Origin: Arthrobacter sp. EPSL27
GTDB lineage: Bacteria > Actinomycetota > Actinomycetes > Actinomycetales > Micrococcaceae
DNA length: 64,000 nucleotides
Assembly: GCF_001512305.1 (NCBI RefSeq)
Contig: NZ_LNUT01000003.1
Location: forward strand, 1 to 64,000
Direction: 5' to 3'
Every line of letters starts with the position of its first letter. Position 1 is the first letter of the stretch. The translations under genes and the position numbers were made by a program. The notes under the pieces were generated by a model that was not told the origin of the DNA, made no database searches, and worked only from the letters and a program-made list of their open reading frames with translations. Positions 42,033 through 49,598 of the stretch are shown one piece after another.

Positions 42033-42947
42033 GTGAACTTCTTCCTCGCCGCGATCGGGGTCCTTGGCGTGGCCTCCTCCGGGCCGCTTATCGCCGCCAC
42101 CTTGGGGGCAACATCGGTCAGCGCCCTGGCCATCGCTTTCTGGCGCAACGCGATCGGATCGGTGGTGATGGCCGGACCGGTACTCGTCCGGGACCCCCGC
42201 CAGTTCGGCCGGGTCACCGGTAGCGAATTCCGCTGGTCGCTCGCAGCGGCCGTGGCCCTGGCGTTGCACTTTGCCTGCTTCATTACCTCGCTGCAGTTGA
42301 CCTCCGTTGCCGCGGCAACCGCGCTGGTCTGCCTGCAGTCCGGCTGGATTGCCGTCTTCCAGCTCTTCCGGGGAGTGAAGCACCGCTGGCCGGTGCTGGT
42401 CGGGCTGGGGATCTCCTTTGGCGGCGTCATCGCGATCACCGGCTTCGACATGGGGACTTCCTCGGAGGCACTGCTGGGCGACCTGCTGGCGCTGGCGGGC
42501 GGCGCGCTGGCGGGCATCTACACCCTGGCCGGAGGCAAGGCGCGCCAGACCATGGGCACGGGCGTGTACACCACCCTCTGCTACGGGATGTGTGCTGCCG
42601 TTGTCGCGGTGCTGGCGCTCTTTGCCCGGCAGCCACTTGCGGGCTTTGAAGCGGCCGGCTGGCTGGGCATCCTGGCCATCACGGTGTGCGCCCAGCTGAT
42701 CGGGCACACCGCCTTCAACCACCTGCTCGCCACCATGAGCCCGCTGCTGGTCTCGATGATCATCCTGCTGGAGATTCCGGGCGCCGCACTGCTGGCCGCC
42801 GCGTTCCTCTCCGAAACGCTTCCGGCCGGTACCTACGCCGGACTGGCGATGATCCTGGTGGGGCTCGCCGTCGTGGTTGTGGGGCAGCGGGGCTCCCGCC
42901 AGGTGCGCCGCGGCGCGGCCCCGCTGGCGGAGCTGGGAGCGGACTGA
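42033..42947 (+). CDS. EamA/DMT family transporter
   Basis: Drug/metabolite transporter of 304 residues with ten hydrophobic helices in two EamA repeats (about 5-135 and 150-290). The start is GTG 42033. The C-terminal 20 residues are hydrophilic. Family members export amino acids, nucleotides or drugs, but nothing here indicates the substrate. It is convergent with the glycosyltransferase gene, with an 8-base gap. Confidence 0.85.
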   Translation: MNFFLAAIGVLGVASSGPLIAATLGATSVSALAIAFWRNAIGSVVMAGPVLVRDPRQFGRVTGSEFRWSLAAAVALALHFACFITSLQLTSVAAATALVCLQSGWIAVFQLFRGVKHRWPVLVGLGISFGGVIAITGFDMGTSSEALLGDLLALAGGALAGIYTLAGGKARQTMGTGVYTTLCYGMCAAVVAVLALFARQPLAGFEAAGWLGILAITVCAQLIGHTAFNHLLATMSPLLVSMIILLEIPGAALLAAAFLSETLPAGTYAGLAMILVGLAVVVVGQRGSRQVRRGAAPLAELGAD

Positions 42948-42955
42948 CTCGGGGG

Positions 42956-43831
42956 CTACTGGCCGCCGCGGCGGGCAGGCTGGGCGGTATTCACCGTGTG
43001 GATGGCGCGCAGCAGCTTGGCCGGGAAGTACACCGAGAAGAAGACCACCATGGGGGCCTTGAGTGCCATCTTCTTGACGTTGTGCGCCTTGTAGGTGCGG
43101 TCAAAGCGCGTCACGTAGTACCGGTAGTCGCGGGGCGAGTCTTCCAGCCGGCGCGCGGACATCCCCGAGACCATCTGCGGCCAGTACTGGATCCGGAGGT
43201 CATGGTCGGCCAGGTGGAGGGACAGATCGATGTCCTCATGCATCTCGTCCTTTTCATCCCGGCACGCCTCGCCCCGGATGACCTCCCAGGCGGACCGGCG
43301 GAGCGCCATGTTGGACCCGAAAAGGAAATGGTACTGGTGCTTGGCGAGCCTGAGCATCAGCTGACGCATTTTGTCATCGGCCTTCAGGCCAAAGCGCCGC
43401 ATGGGCATGTCGTAGTAGACCACCGGGCCGGTCGCGGCGTGCACGGACTTGTCCCGGAAGGCTTTCTGCACCTGCTCCACCCAGTCCGGCTCCAGCACGG
43501 AGTCGGCGTCGATCCGCCCGAGGATGTCTCCGGTGGCGTGGTCGAGGCCGAAGTTGCGGGTAGGGATCAGTCCCTGGTCCTTGTCCTGGCTAAGCAGGAT
43601 GATGGGGCTCTCGACGTATTCCAGCTGCATCTGCCGGACGATCTCGGCGGTGCGGTCGGTCGACATGTTGTCGACGACGATGATCTCGTGGGCCGGGACG
43701 GACTGGTACACGGCGGCGATGAGGCACTGCCGGATGACACTTTCCTCGTTGTACGCAGGGATGACAATGGACACCGCCGGCGTCTGCACGGCATCGTGTG
43801 AGGCGTCCTCTGAGGATTTTTCGGGTGACAT
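42956..43831 (-). CDS. Family 2 glycosyltransferase
   Basis: GT-A fold glycosyltransferase of about 291 residues from ATG 43831 (GTG 43837 is possible). The N-terminal domain shows V-S-I-V-I-P-A-Y-N-E, the D-N-M-S-T-D segment and the metal-binding G-R-I-D-A-D-S (DxD) motif. A C-terminal hydrophobic stretch (M-V-V-F-F-S-V-Y-F) suggests membrane association. The catalytic base may lie in the H-E-D-I-D-L motif. Donor and acceptor are unknown; cell-surface polysaccharide or glycolipid synthesis is likely. Confidence 0.87.
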   Translation of the reverse strand: MSPEKSSEDASHDAVQTPAVSIVIPAYNEESVIRQCLIAAVYQSVPAHEIIVVDNMSTDRTAEIVRQMQLEYVESPIILLSQDKDQGLIPTRNFGLDHATGDILGRIDADSVLEPDWVEQVQKAFRDKSVHAATGPVVYYDMPMRRFGLKADDKMRQLMLRLAKHQYHFLFGSNMALRRSAWEVIRGEACRDEKDEMHEDIDLSLHLADHDLRIQYWPQMVSGMSARRLEDSPRDYRYYVTRFDRTYKAHNVKKMALKAPMVVFFSVYFPAKLLRAIHTVNTAQPARRGGQ

Positions 43832-43860
43832 CCCCACAAATTTAGCATCACCGCGAATTT

Positions 43861-43882
43861 CCCTGCCCGGTGCCGGGCAGGG
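43861..43882. repeat. Perfect 10-bp inverted repeat upstream of the glycosyltransferase
   Basis: CCCTGCCCGG and CCGGGCAGGG are separated by TG. It lies 24-30 bases upstream of the glycosyltransferase start and could be an operator or a leader hairpin. Confidence 0.4.
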
Positions 43883-43914
43883 CCACGGCTACGAACTGGT
43901 AACCATCTGAGCCC

Positions 43915-43955
43915 AAAAAAGGGAGGGATCCCGCCAGTGGCGGAATCCCTCCCTC
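43915..43955 (-). terminator. Terminator of the Ala-rich membrane protein gene
   Basis: AGGGAGGGAT-CCGCC and GGCGG-ATCCCTCCCT arms with a short AGT loop are followed, on the minus strand, by TTTTTT. It lies 28 bases after the stop of the gene ending at 43983. Confidence 0.9.
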
Positions 43956-43982
43956 AACGGCCGCCGAAGGCAGCCGGGCGCA

Positions 43983-44963
43983 CTAGGCGCCGGTGTTCTT
44001 GTCCGAACCGTTGTTCAGGCTCGCAGCAATGTTCTTGACTGCCGTCTTCGCATCGGTGGCAACCTTCGCGGAGGCGTCAGTGATGTCCTCAGCGGCGTCC
44101 TTGGCTGCGTGCTTGGCGGCATCGGCGGCGTCGTCGGTGGACTTGGCAGCGTCCGCCGAGGCATCCGCGACGGCGTCCGCAGCTGCAACCGTGGCTGCGC
44201 CGGCCTGGCCGGCTGCATCCTGGGCAGCTTCCTTGACGTCCTTGACCGTGGTGGCCGGGGCTGGGGCCGGCGTTACCGGGGCCGGGGTCTTCCAGGGGTC
44301 CTCGACCGGCTTGGACGCCTTCCATGCGGCGGCAGCGGCGGCCGCAGCCGCAGCGATGATGCCGAAGATCAGCCAGCCGCGGTGCTTGGATTTCTGCGGC
44401 TTTGCTGCCTCGATGTTGACAGCCTTGCCGGCCTTCTTGGCAGCGACCTTGACGTGGCCGCCTGCGGTCTTGGCCTGCTCCTGGACGGCGTGGATGATTC
44501 CCGCCTCGCTGAGCTTCTGGGCAACCGCGTCAACGTGCGCCGGGGCGGCGTCAAGCGTGCGGTGCACGGCGTCGGATGCGTGGCCGATCTGGTCGGAAAG
44601 CCTCGGCAGGTACTCGACCACAACCCGGTCGCGGGCGTTGGCGATCACCGGAGTGGCCTTGTCCACAGCCTCGTGAAGGCGAGGGGTGGCGCCTTCGACG
44701 GCGTCACTGATCTTCGGTGCGAGCTGGGCCAGGCCGTCCTGGAGGCGCGGCGTCACCGTTGCAACACCGCCGGCAAGGTTGTGCGCTGCCGACTTGAGAC
44801 CCTCCTGGATCTTGGGAGAAGCGGTGTCCAGACCCTGCTGCAGACGCGGAACGGCCCAGCTGACTGCTGCTTCCACCCGCGGGGCTGCCCAGTCCTTGGC
44901 GGTTTCTACCCCGGTGCTGACTGACTGCTCCAGCTCACGGGCAATACGATCCGTTTTCTTCAC
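43983..44963 (-). CDS. Ala-rich single-pass protein with amphipathic repeats, unknown function
   Basis: 326-residue protein I cannot assign. Residues 1-190 are repeated amphipathic segments of the type P-R-L-Q-x-G-L and P-K-I-x-x-x-V, like apolipoprotein or LEA-type helices. One transmembrane helix near 200-218 contains eleven Ala in a row. After a Pro/Ala linker, residues 240-326 are Ala/Asp/Lys-rich and predicted helical. It is preceded by the divergent ppiA promoter region and followed by a strong terminator. Topology suggests an envelope protein, possibly stress-related; this is inference. Confidence 0.75.
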   Translation of the reverse strand: MKKTDRIARELEQSVSTGVETAKDWAAPRVEAAVSWAVPRLQQGLDTASPKIQEGLKSAAHNLAGGVATVTPRLQDGLAQLAPKISDAVEGATPRLHEAVDKATPVIANARDRVVVEYLPRLSDQIGHASDAVHRTLDAAPAHVDAVAQKLSEAGIIHAVQEQAKTAGGHVKVAAKKAGKAVNIEAAKPQKSKHRGWLIFGIIAAAAAAAAAAWKASKPVEDPWKTPAPVTPAPAPATTVKDVKEAAQDAAGQAGAATVAAADAVADASADAAKSTDDAADAAKHAAKDAAEDITDASAKVATDAKTAVKNIAASLNNGSDKNTGA

Positions 44964-45118
44964 AACTACCTCCCGATTAATGTGACGGTTCTGCTGTTAG
45001 CCTACGTGGCCCGGACCTCACCGGCTATTCTTCGGCCCGATTTTGGGCGGATTTCACCCAGCGCGGAACTGGCGGACCGGCCCTTGGTCCAAATGCCGGT
45101 CATGGAAGAATAGGGGTT

Positions 45119-45664
45119 ATGACTGCCATCGCAACCGCAAAAGCAACCATCCACACGAGCATGGGCGACATCGTCGTCAACCTCTTCGGCAACCACGCCC
45201 CCAAGACGGTCGACAACTTCGTCGGACTGGCCACGGGCGAGAAGGCCTGGACCCACCCGGAGACCGGTGAGGACAAGACCGGGACGCCGCTCTACAACGG
45301 CACCATCTTCCACCGAATCATCAAGGACTTCATGATCCAGGCCGGCGATCCGCTGGGCCGCGGCGTCGGCGGACCGGGCTACAAGTTCGATGACGAGATC
45401 CACCCGGAACTGACGTTCAACGAGCCCTACAAGCTGGCCATGGCGAACGCCGGCATCCAGATGGGCCGCGGCACCAACGGTTCGCAGTTCTTCATCACCA
45501 CCATCCCCACCGGCTGGCTGCAGGGCAAGCACAGCATCTTTGGCGAAGTGGCCGACGAGGACTCCAAGAAGGTTGTCGACTCCATCGAGGGTGTCCGTAC
45601 CGGCATGGGTGACCGCCCGGTCGAGGACGTCACCATCAACAGCATTGATGTCGAAAAGCTCTAA
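45119..45664 (+). CDS. ppiA: Peptidyl-prolyl cis-trans isomerase, cyclophilin type
   Basis: Cytoplasmic cyclophilin of 181 residues that catalyses proline isomerisation. The fold is complete, with F-H-R-I-I-K-D-F-M-I-Q-A-G-D (active-site Arg and Phe), G-S-Q-F-F-I-T-T and a substrate-pocket L-Q-G-K-H-S-I-F-G-E segment. There is no signal peptide. An insert of about 15 residues after the first strands (H-P-E-T-G-E-D) is common in actinobacterial PpiA. The rhomboid gene begins 9 bases later. Confidence 0.95.
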   Translation: MTAIATAKATIHTSMGDIVVNLFGNHAPKTVDNFVGLATGEKAWTHPETGEDKTGTPLYNGTIFHRIIKDFMIQAGDPLGRGVGGPGYKFDDEIHPELTFNEPYKLAMANAGIQMGRGTNGSQFFITTIPTGWLQGKHSIFGEVADEDSKKVVDSIEGVRTGMGDRPVEDVTINSIDVEKL

Positions 45665-45673
45665 AGCCAGCGC

Positions 45674-46552
45674 ATGAGCTACGGAATTCCGGCGGCAGAG
45701 CCGTCCGCGCAGGTCCCGGTGTGCCCCCGGCACCCGGACCGCCCCGCCTATGTGCGCTGCCAGCGGTGCGGGCGCCCTGCGTGCCCCGACTGCCAGCGGG
45801 CGGCCGCCGTCGGATTCCAGTGCGTTGACTGTGTCAACGAAACAAAACGTTCGACGCCGGACGTCAAGACCGTCTACGGCGGCGCCGTGACCACCGGCAG
45901 GCCCGTGGTCACGCTTTCCCTCATTGCCCTGTGTGGCGTGCTGTACGTGCTGCAGTGGATCGTCCCCAACGACGCGATCTACCGGAACCTGGCGTTCGCC
46001 ACGGTCTACGCCAGCCCGGAATACGGGGTCTTCGAACCTTGGCGGATGCTGACCTCCGCTTTCCTTCATTCCCAGGGCTTTATCCTCCACATCGCGCTCA
46101 ACATGTACATGCTGTGGGTGTTCGGACAGGCACTCGAGCCGCTCCTGGGAAGGATCCGCTTCCTCGCGGTGTACCTGCTCTCTGCCCTCGGCGGCTCCGT
46201 CGGGTACCTCCTGCTGACTCCCGGCTACGTCCCCGGCCAGCCCCTCAGTGCAGTGGTGGGCGCCTCGGGCGCCATATTCGGTCTCTTCGGCGCCATGCTG
46301 GTGGTCCAGCGCCGCCGCGGCGGCGACACGAGGCAGCTCTGGGTGCTGATCCTTATCAACGGCGCCATCGGCTTCGTGGTCCCCTCGATCGCCTGGCAGG
46401 CCCACCTTGGCGGAGCGGTCACTGGTGCCCTCTGCGCCGCCGTGCTGGCGTACACGCCCCGCGGCCCGCGGCAGGGCCTGCTGCAGGCCGGCGGCCTCCT
46501 GCTGGTCCTGGTCCTGCTGATTGCCGTCTCGGCCGTCCGGGTAGCCAGCTAA
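45674..46552 (+). CDS. Rhomboid family intramembrane serine protease
   Basis: Membrane protease of 292 residues. The N-terminal 60 residues carry a Cys-rich zinc-binding segment (C-P-R-H-P, C-Q-R-C-G, C-P-D-C, C-V-D-C) of the B-box type. Six transmembrane helices follow. The catalytic dyad is Ser198 in G-A-S-G and His244 in Q-A-H-L-G, and H-x-x-x-N is present in the second helix region. Together with ppiA it forms a two-gene operon. The unusual DnaA-box region starts shortly after its stop. Confidence 0.92.
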   Translation: MSYGIPAAEPSAQVPVCPRHPDRPAYVRCQRCGRPACPDCQRAAAVGFQCVDCVNETKRSTPDVKTVYGGAVTTGRPVVTLSLIALCGVLYVLQWIVPNDAIYRNLAFATVYASPEYGVFEPWRMLTSAFLHSQGFILHIALNMYMLWVFGQALEPLLGRIRFLAVYLLSALGGSVGYLLLTPGYVPGQPLSAVVGASGAIFGLFGAMLVVQRRRGGDTRQLWVLILINGAIGFVVPSIAWQAHLGGAVTGALCAAVLAYTPRGPRQGLLQAGGLLLVLVLLIAVSAVRVAS

Positions 46553-46564
46553 CCGCGCCTGCCT

Positions 46565-46678
46565 CGCATTCACCGCCGCCCGCCGACCCGGGCCGCCAGA
46601 CCCGCCTGCCGCGCATTCCCCGGCCGCCCGCCGACCCGGGCCGCCAGACTCGCCCCCGCGCATTCCCCGGCCGCCCGC
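46565..46678 (+). repeat. 47-bp tandem repeat, about 2.4 copies
   Basis: Copies begin with CGCATT at 46565, 46612 and 46659, an exact 47-base period. The third copy stops near 46678. Units are very GC-rich (CCGCCCGCCGACCCGGG core). It lies immediately after the rhomboid stop and may modulate transcription or be a slippage-prone minisatellite. Confidence 0.8.
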
Positions 46679-47016
46679 TGCCGGTGACGACGCTCCAGCC
46701 CAGTTACCTCGGGCCTGACCGGGCCGCGGTGTGCAGGAACCCCCTGTTTCCGGGGCGGAGCCGGCGTCGAGGGCGGAGTAACTGGGCAGGAACGTCGCGC
46801 CTCCGCACTTCCCGGCACCCCCGAGATCCGTCCGACGGGCCTAGAGATCCCAGAACCACCTCACTGGCGAGCGTTTCCCACAGAGCCCTCACGTTATCCA
46901 CAGCCACGCGCTGCCCCACACCCACGTGAGCTTTGCAGTGCGGGGTGGATTGCACGTCACCCCGCCAGGTTCGGCGGGCCACTCACTCTCGCGAACACTC
47001 AACTTGTCCACAGGGG

Positions 47017-47082
47017 TTATCCACACTGTTGGTAACTTACAAGGCTGTAGTTCAAAGCCCGGAGCCGGATCTGAGGGCCACA
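47017..47082 (+). repeat. DnaA-box repeat module A
   Basis: Starts with TTATCCACACTGTT and ends with an 18-base segment (CCGGATCTGAGGGCCACA, 47065-47082) that recurs exactly in module B. The first 35 bases match module B at about 27 positions. Confidence 0.75.
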
Positions 47083-47540
47083 ACGGGCGATTTTCTCCCC
47101 GCTGGCTTCATAATGTCCACATCTGTGGATAACTTCTGTGGGAACTCCTGTGGTTAAGTGGACAACCCGGCGGCATAGCGCGGAAATGCCCCTCCCGAGG
47201 CCCCAAGAACCGGAACTCCAGCCCCGTGGTACACCTCCTGACGGTCCGCAAGGCCGGATTACATCAGATTTCAACAGCGTTATTCACAGTGTTAATAACG
47301 CTGCCCCAAGGGCGAATCGGGGCGAAGTTCGCGCCAGGCGGCGCGAGGACGACTCGAACCGGGGCCGCAACTGAAACTTATCCCCACCTGTGGATAAGTT
47401 GTGGGTACTGAAGTGTTATTAAGTGGATAACCGGCCCCTGCAGCGGTCGGGGGCAGGAAGATCCTCAAATGCGGGGGAACCCGGACTCAGGATCATTGCC
47501 GCCGCCCGGATGGGAACCAAGGTTCCGGCTTATCCACAGC

Positions 47541-47617
47541 CAATCCACACTGTTAATAACTCACTTGCTTGTACTTCCGGTGAGTTCCCCGGACAGATCC
47601 CGGATCTGAGGGCCACA
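47541..47617 (+). repeat. DnaA-box repeat module B
   Basis: Contains ATCCACACTGTTAATAAC and ends with the same 18-base segment as module A (47600-47617). It is 11 bases longer than module A through an insertion in the middle. Confidence 0.75.
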
Positions 47618-47708
47618 GTGCACGGATGGCGGCGCGGATTTGGCTGGAACCGCGGCCAAGTTATCAACATTGTGGATAACTTAACGGAACTTGTGCACAG
47701 CGGTTCCG

Positions 47709-48314
47709 TCAGCGGGGCCAGATGCCCGAGGATCCGCGGCGGTGGCTGTCGAGCAGGTGGGTGTCGATCATGCCGATAGCTTCCATCAGCGCAGACATCG
47801 TGGTGGGACCCACGAACGCGAAGCCGCGCTTCCGCAGGGCCTTGGACAGCGCGACCGATTCTGCCGACGTGGTGGGGATATCCTCATGGCGCGCCGGTTC
47901 CGGAGTGGCATCAGGCTGGAAGCCCCAGACAAAGTCGACCAGGCCGCCGTCGTCGCGCAACGCGATGGTGGCCTGTGCGTTGGTGATGGCAGCCCGGATC
48001 TTGAGCCGGTTACGGACGATTCCGGCGTCTAGGAGGAGACGCTCCACATCCGCCTCCGTAAAGGCAGCCACCGTATCGGGGTGAAAATCGTGGAACGCGG
48101 CCCTGAACGCCGGGCGCTTCCTGAGAATAGTGGCCCAGGAGAGCCCGGCCTGGAAGGCCTCAAGGCTGATCCGCTCGTAGAGTCCCTGTTCGTCGCGGAC
48201 CGGCAGTCCCCACTCGGTGTCGTAGTACTCGCGGAGCATCGGATCGACGGACGCCCACGGGGGCCGGGCCAGTCCGTCGTCGCCGATCACTGTGCCGGTT
48301 ACTGCCGGGGTCAT
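47709..48314 (-). CDS. tag: DNA-3-methyladenine glycosylase I
   Basis: Removes 3-methyladenine from alkylated DNA. The 201-residue protein begins after a good GAAGGA site at ATG 48314 and shows the Tag fold motifs Y-Y-D-T-E-W-G and L-E-x-F-Q-A-G-L-S-W. The family zinc-binding positions are only partly obvious. The C-terminus contains G-P-T-T-M-S-A-L-M-E-A-I-G-M-I-D-T-H. A frame extension upstream to 48401 lacks a ribosome site. The stop lies next to the DnaA-box locus. Confidence 0.9.
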   Translation of the reverse strand: MTPAVTGTVIGDDGLARPPWASVDPMLREYYDTEWGLPVRDEQGLYERISLEAFQAGLSWATILRKRPAFRAAFHDFHPDTVAAFTEADVERLLLDAGIVRNRLKIRAAITNAQATIALRDDGGLVDFVWGFQPDATPEPARHEDIPTTSAESVALSKALRKRGFAFVGPTTMSALMEAIGMIDTHLLDSHRRGSSGIWPR

Positions 48315-48384
48315 GGCTGTTCCTTCGCTAGGCGCGTCCGTTGTCCCAGCATTATCGGTCCCCCGGCCGCCATCACGCCAACGC

Positions 48385-48421
48385 AGGAAAGACCGGCACA
48401 CAGGGTGTACCGGTCTTTCTG
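48385..48421 (-). terminator. Terminator downstream of crgA
   Basis: AGGAAAGACCGGCACAC and GTGTACCGGTCTTTCT form an almost perfect stem of about 15 bp. It lies 15 bases after the crgA stop on the minus strand. Confidence 0.75.
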
Positions 48422-48435
48422 TCGTGAGGGAGGCG

Positions 48436-48690
48436 TCAGGAGCGCCAGCGGGTGGTCATGAGGAACCCGATGATGGCAATCCCAAAGCCGGCGATGATGT
48501 TCGCGGACCCCCAGGCGGCCACCGGGTAGGCGCCTTCGCTGATGTAGAACGTGATGATCCACAGGAGCCCGATGATCATCAGCCCGAACATCACCGGCTT
48601 GAACCAGACCGGATTGGGCTTGTAGGCCTGCGCGGCCGAGGTCTGCGGCGTCTCGTGGTTCGTCTTTTTACGTCGCTTTGACTCGGGCAC
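48436..48690 (-). CDS. crgA: Cell division protein CrgA
   Basis: Small divisome and elongasome regulator of actinobacteria, 84 residues from GTG 48690. AGGAGGACCC precedes the GTG. A Lys/Arg-rich cytoplasmic N-terminus (S-K-R-R-K-K) leads into two transmembrane helices (about 32-52 and 60-78) and a short T-T-R-W-R-S tail. CrgA binds FtsZ, FtsI and FtsQ in mycobacteria. The gene is close to trpG and the pknB operon, the conserved order. Confidence 0.92.
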   Translation of the reverse strand: MPESKRRKKTNHETPQTSAAQAYKPNPVWFKPVMFGLMIIGLLWIITFYISEGAYPVAAWGSANIIAGFGIAIIGFLMTTRWRS

Positions 48691-48934
48691 GGGTCCTCCT
48701 AGGCGGCGGGAACAGGAGCGCGACCCCGGCTTGATATCCTGCAAGGAGGAATACACCGGGCGGTCAGCACGCTCTTGGTCTTGTTTAAGTTCATATTCGG
48801 AGCCAATTCTAGCTGTAGTTCAGGCCACAGTGGTTTTGGCTGCCCGCGTGCTGATATGGATGGTTCAGTCCCTTTTCCGCGGCGGGACAACTGGCCCCGT
48901 TCACTGATTCAACGATTGGTTCAGCAAGGCACCC

Positions 48935-49576
48935 ATGAGTACAACCAAGATCCTAGTCGTCGACAACTACGACAGTTTTGTCTACACCCTGGTGGGCTAC
49001 CTTCAGGAGCTCGGTGCCGAGACGACTGTGGTCCGCAACGACGACGTCACCCTGGCCGAAGCGATCGAGCTGGCGGAGGCGCGCGACGGTGTCCTCATCT
49101 CCCCGGGCCCCGGCAATCCCGCCGGCGCAGGAGTCTGCATCGAGCTGATCAAATGGTGCGGCAGCCACAACAAGCCCATGCTGGGAGTCTGCCTCGGGCA
49201 CCAGGCCCTGGCTGAAGCCTACGGGGGCACCGTGACTCACGCCCCGGAACTGATGCATGGCAAGACATCCCTTGTGGAGCACCACGGCACCAGTGTCTTT
49301 GCCGGTCTGCCTTCTCCCTTCACGGCCACCCGCTACCACTCCCTCGCCGCCGTCCGGGCGAGCATCCCCGAGGTCCTCGAGATCACTGCAGAAACTGCGA
49401 CCGGGGTGGTTATGGGCCTCCAGCACCGCACCGCGCCACTGTGCGGTGTGCAGTTCCACCCGGAGTCCGTGCTCACCGAAGGCGGGTACCAGATGCTGGG
49501 CAACTGGCTCGAGTCCCTGGGCATGGCCGGAGCCGCCCAGCGGGCGGCGGCACTGAGCCCGCTCATCCAGCACTAG
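48935..49576 (+). CDS. trpG: Glutamine amidotransferase, anthranilate/PABA synthase component II
   Basis: Class I glutamine amidotransferase of 213 residues that supplies ammonia for anthranilate or 4-amino-4-deoxychorismate synthesis. The nucleophile is Cys86 in G-V-C-L-G-H-Q, and H-P-E-S near residue 172 provides the His/Glu. The oxyanion strand P-G-P-G-N-P is present. It is not next to trpE or pabB, so assignment as TrpG or PabA is open; the same lone gene lies here in M. tuberculosis. It is convergent with pknB. Confidence 0.9.
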   Translation: MSTTKILVVDNYDSFVYTLVGYLQELGAETTVVRNDDVTLAEAIELAEARDGVLISPGPGNPAGAGVCIELIKWCGSHNKPMLGVCLGHQALAEAYGGTVTHAPELMHGKTSLVEHHGTSVFAGLPSPFTATRYHSLAAVRASIPEVLEITAETATGVVMGLQHRTAPLCGVQFHPESVLTEGGYQMLGNWLESLGMAGAAQRAAALSPLIQH

Positions 49577-49579
49577 CGG

Positions 49580-49596
49580 ACCGCCCTGCAGGGGCG
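49580..49596. terminator. Hairpin between trpG and pknB (convergent genes)
   Basis: CCGCCC-TGCA-GGGGCGG can form a short GC-rich stem between the two stops. No T-tract is seen, so its terminator role is uncertain. Confidence 0.4.
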
Positions 49597-49598
49597 GA

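Larger units (their letters stand above)
46894..47699. other. DnaA-box-dense intergenic locus (oriC-like or DnaA-titration site)
   Basis: The 1156-base gap between rhomboid and tag has no credible gene. It holds six perfect TTATCCACA boxes (46894, 47017, 47124 minus, 47389 minus, 47530, 47671 minus) and TTGTCCACA at 47004. Near matches include TTATTCACA (47280), TTATCCCCA (47378), AGTGGATAA (47422), TTATCAACA (47661) and TTGTGCACA (47691). GTTAATAAC-type AT-rich motifs occur at about 47290 and 47552; the same motif (as GTTATTAACA) occurs at oriC. This is denser than the recognised oriC 16 kb away. Function is inferred: DnaA reservoir, auxiliary origin element or regulatory locus. Confidence 0.75.
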
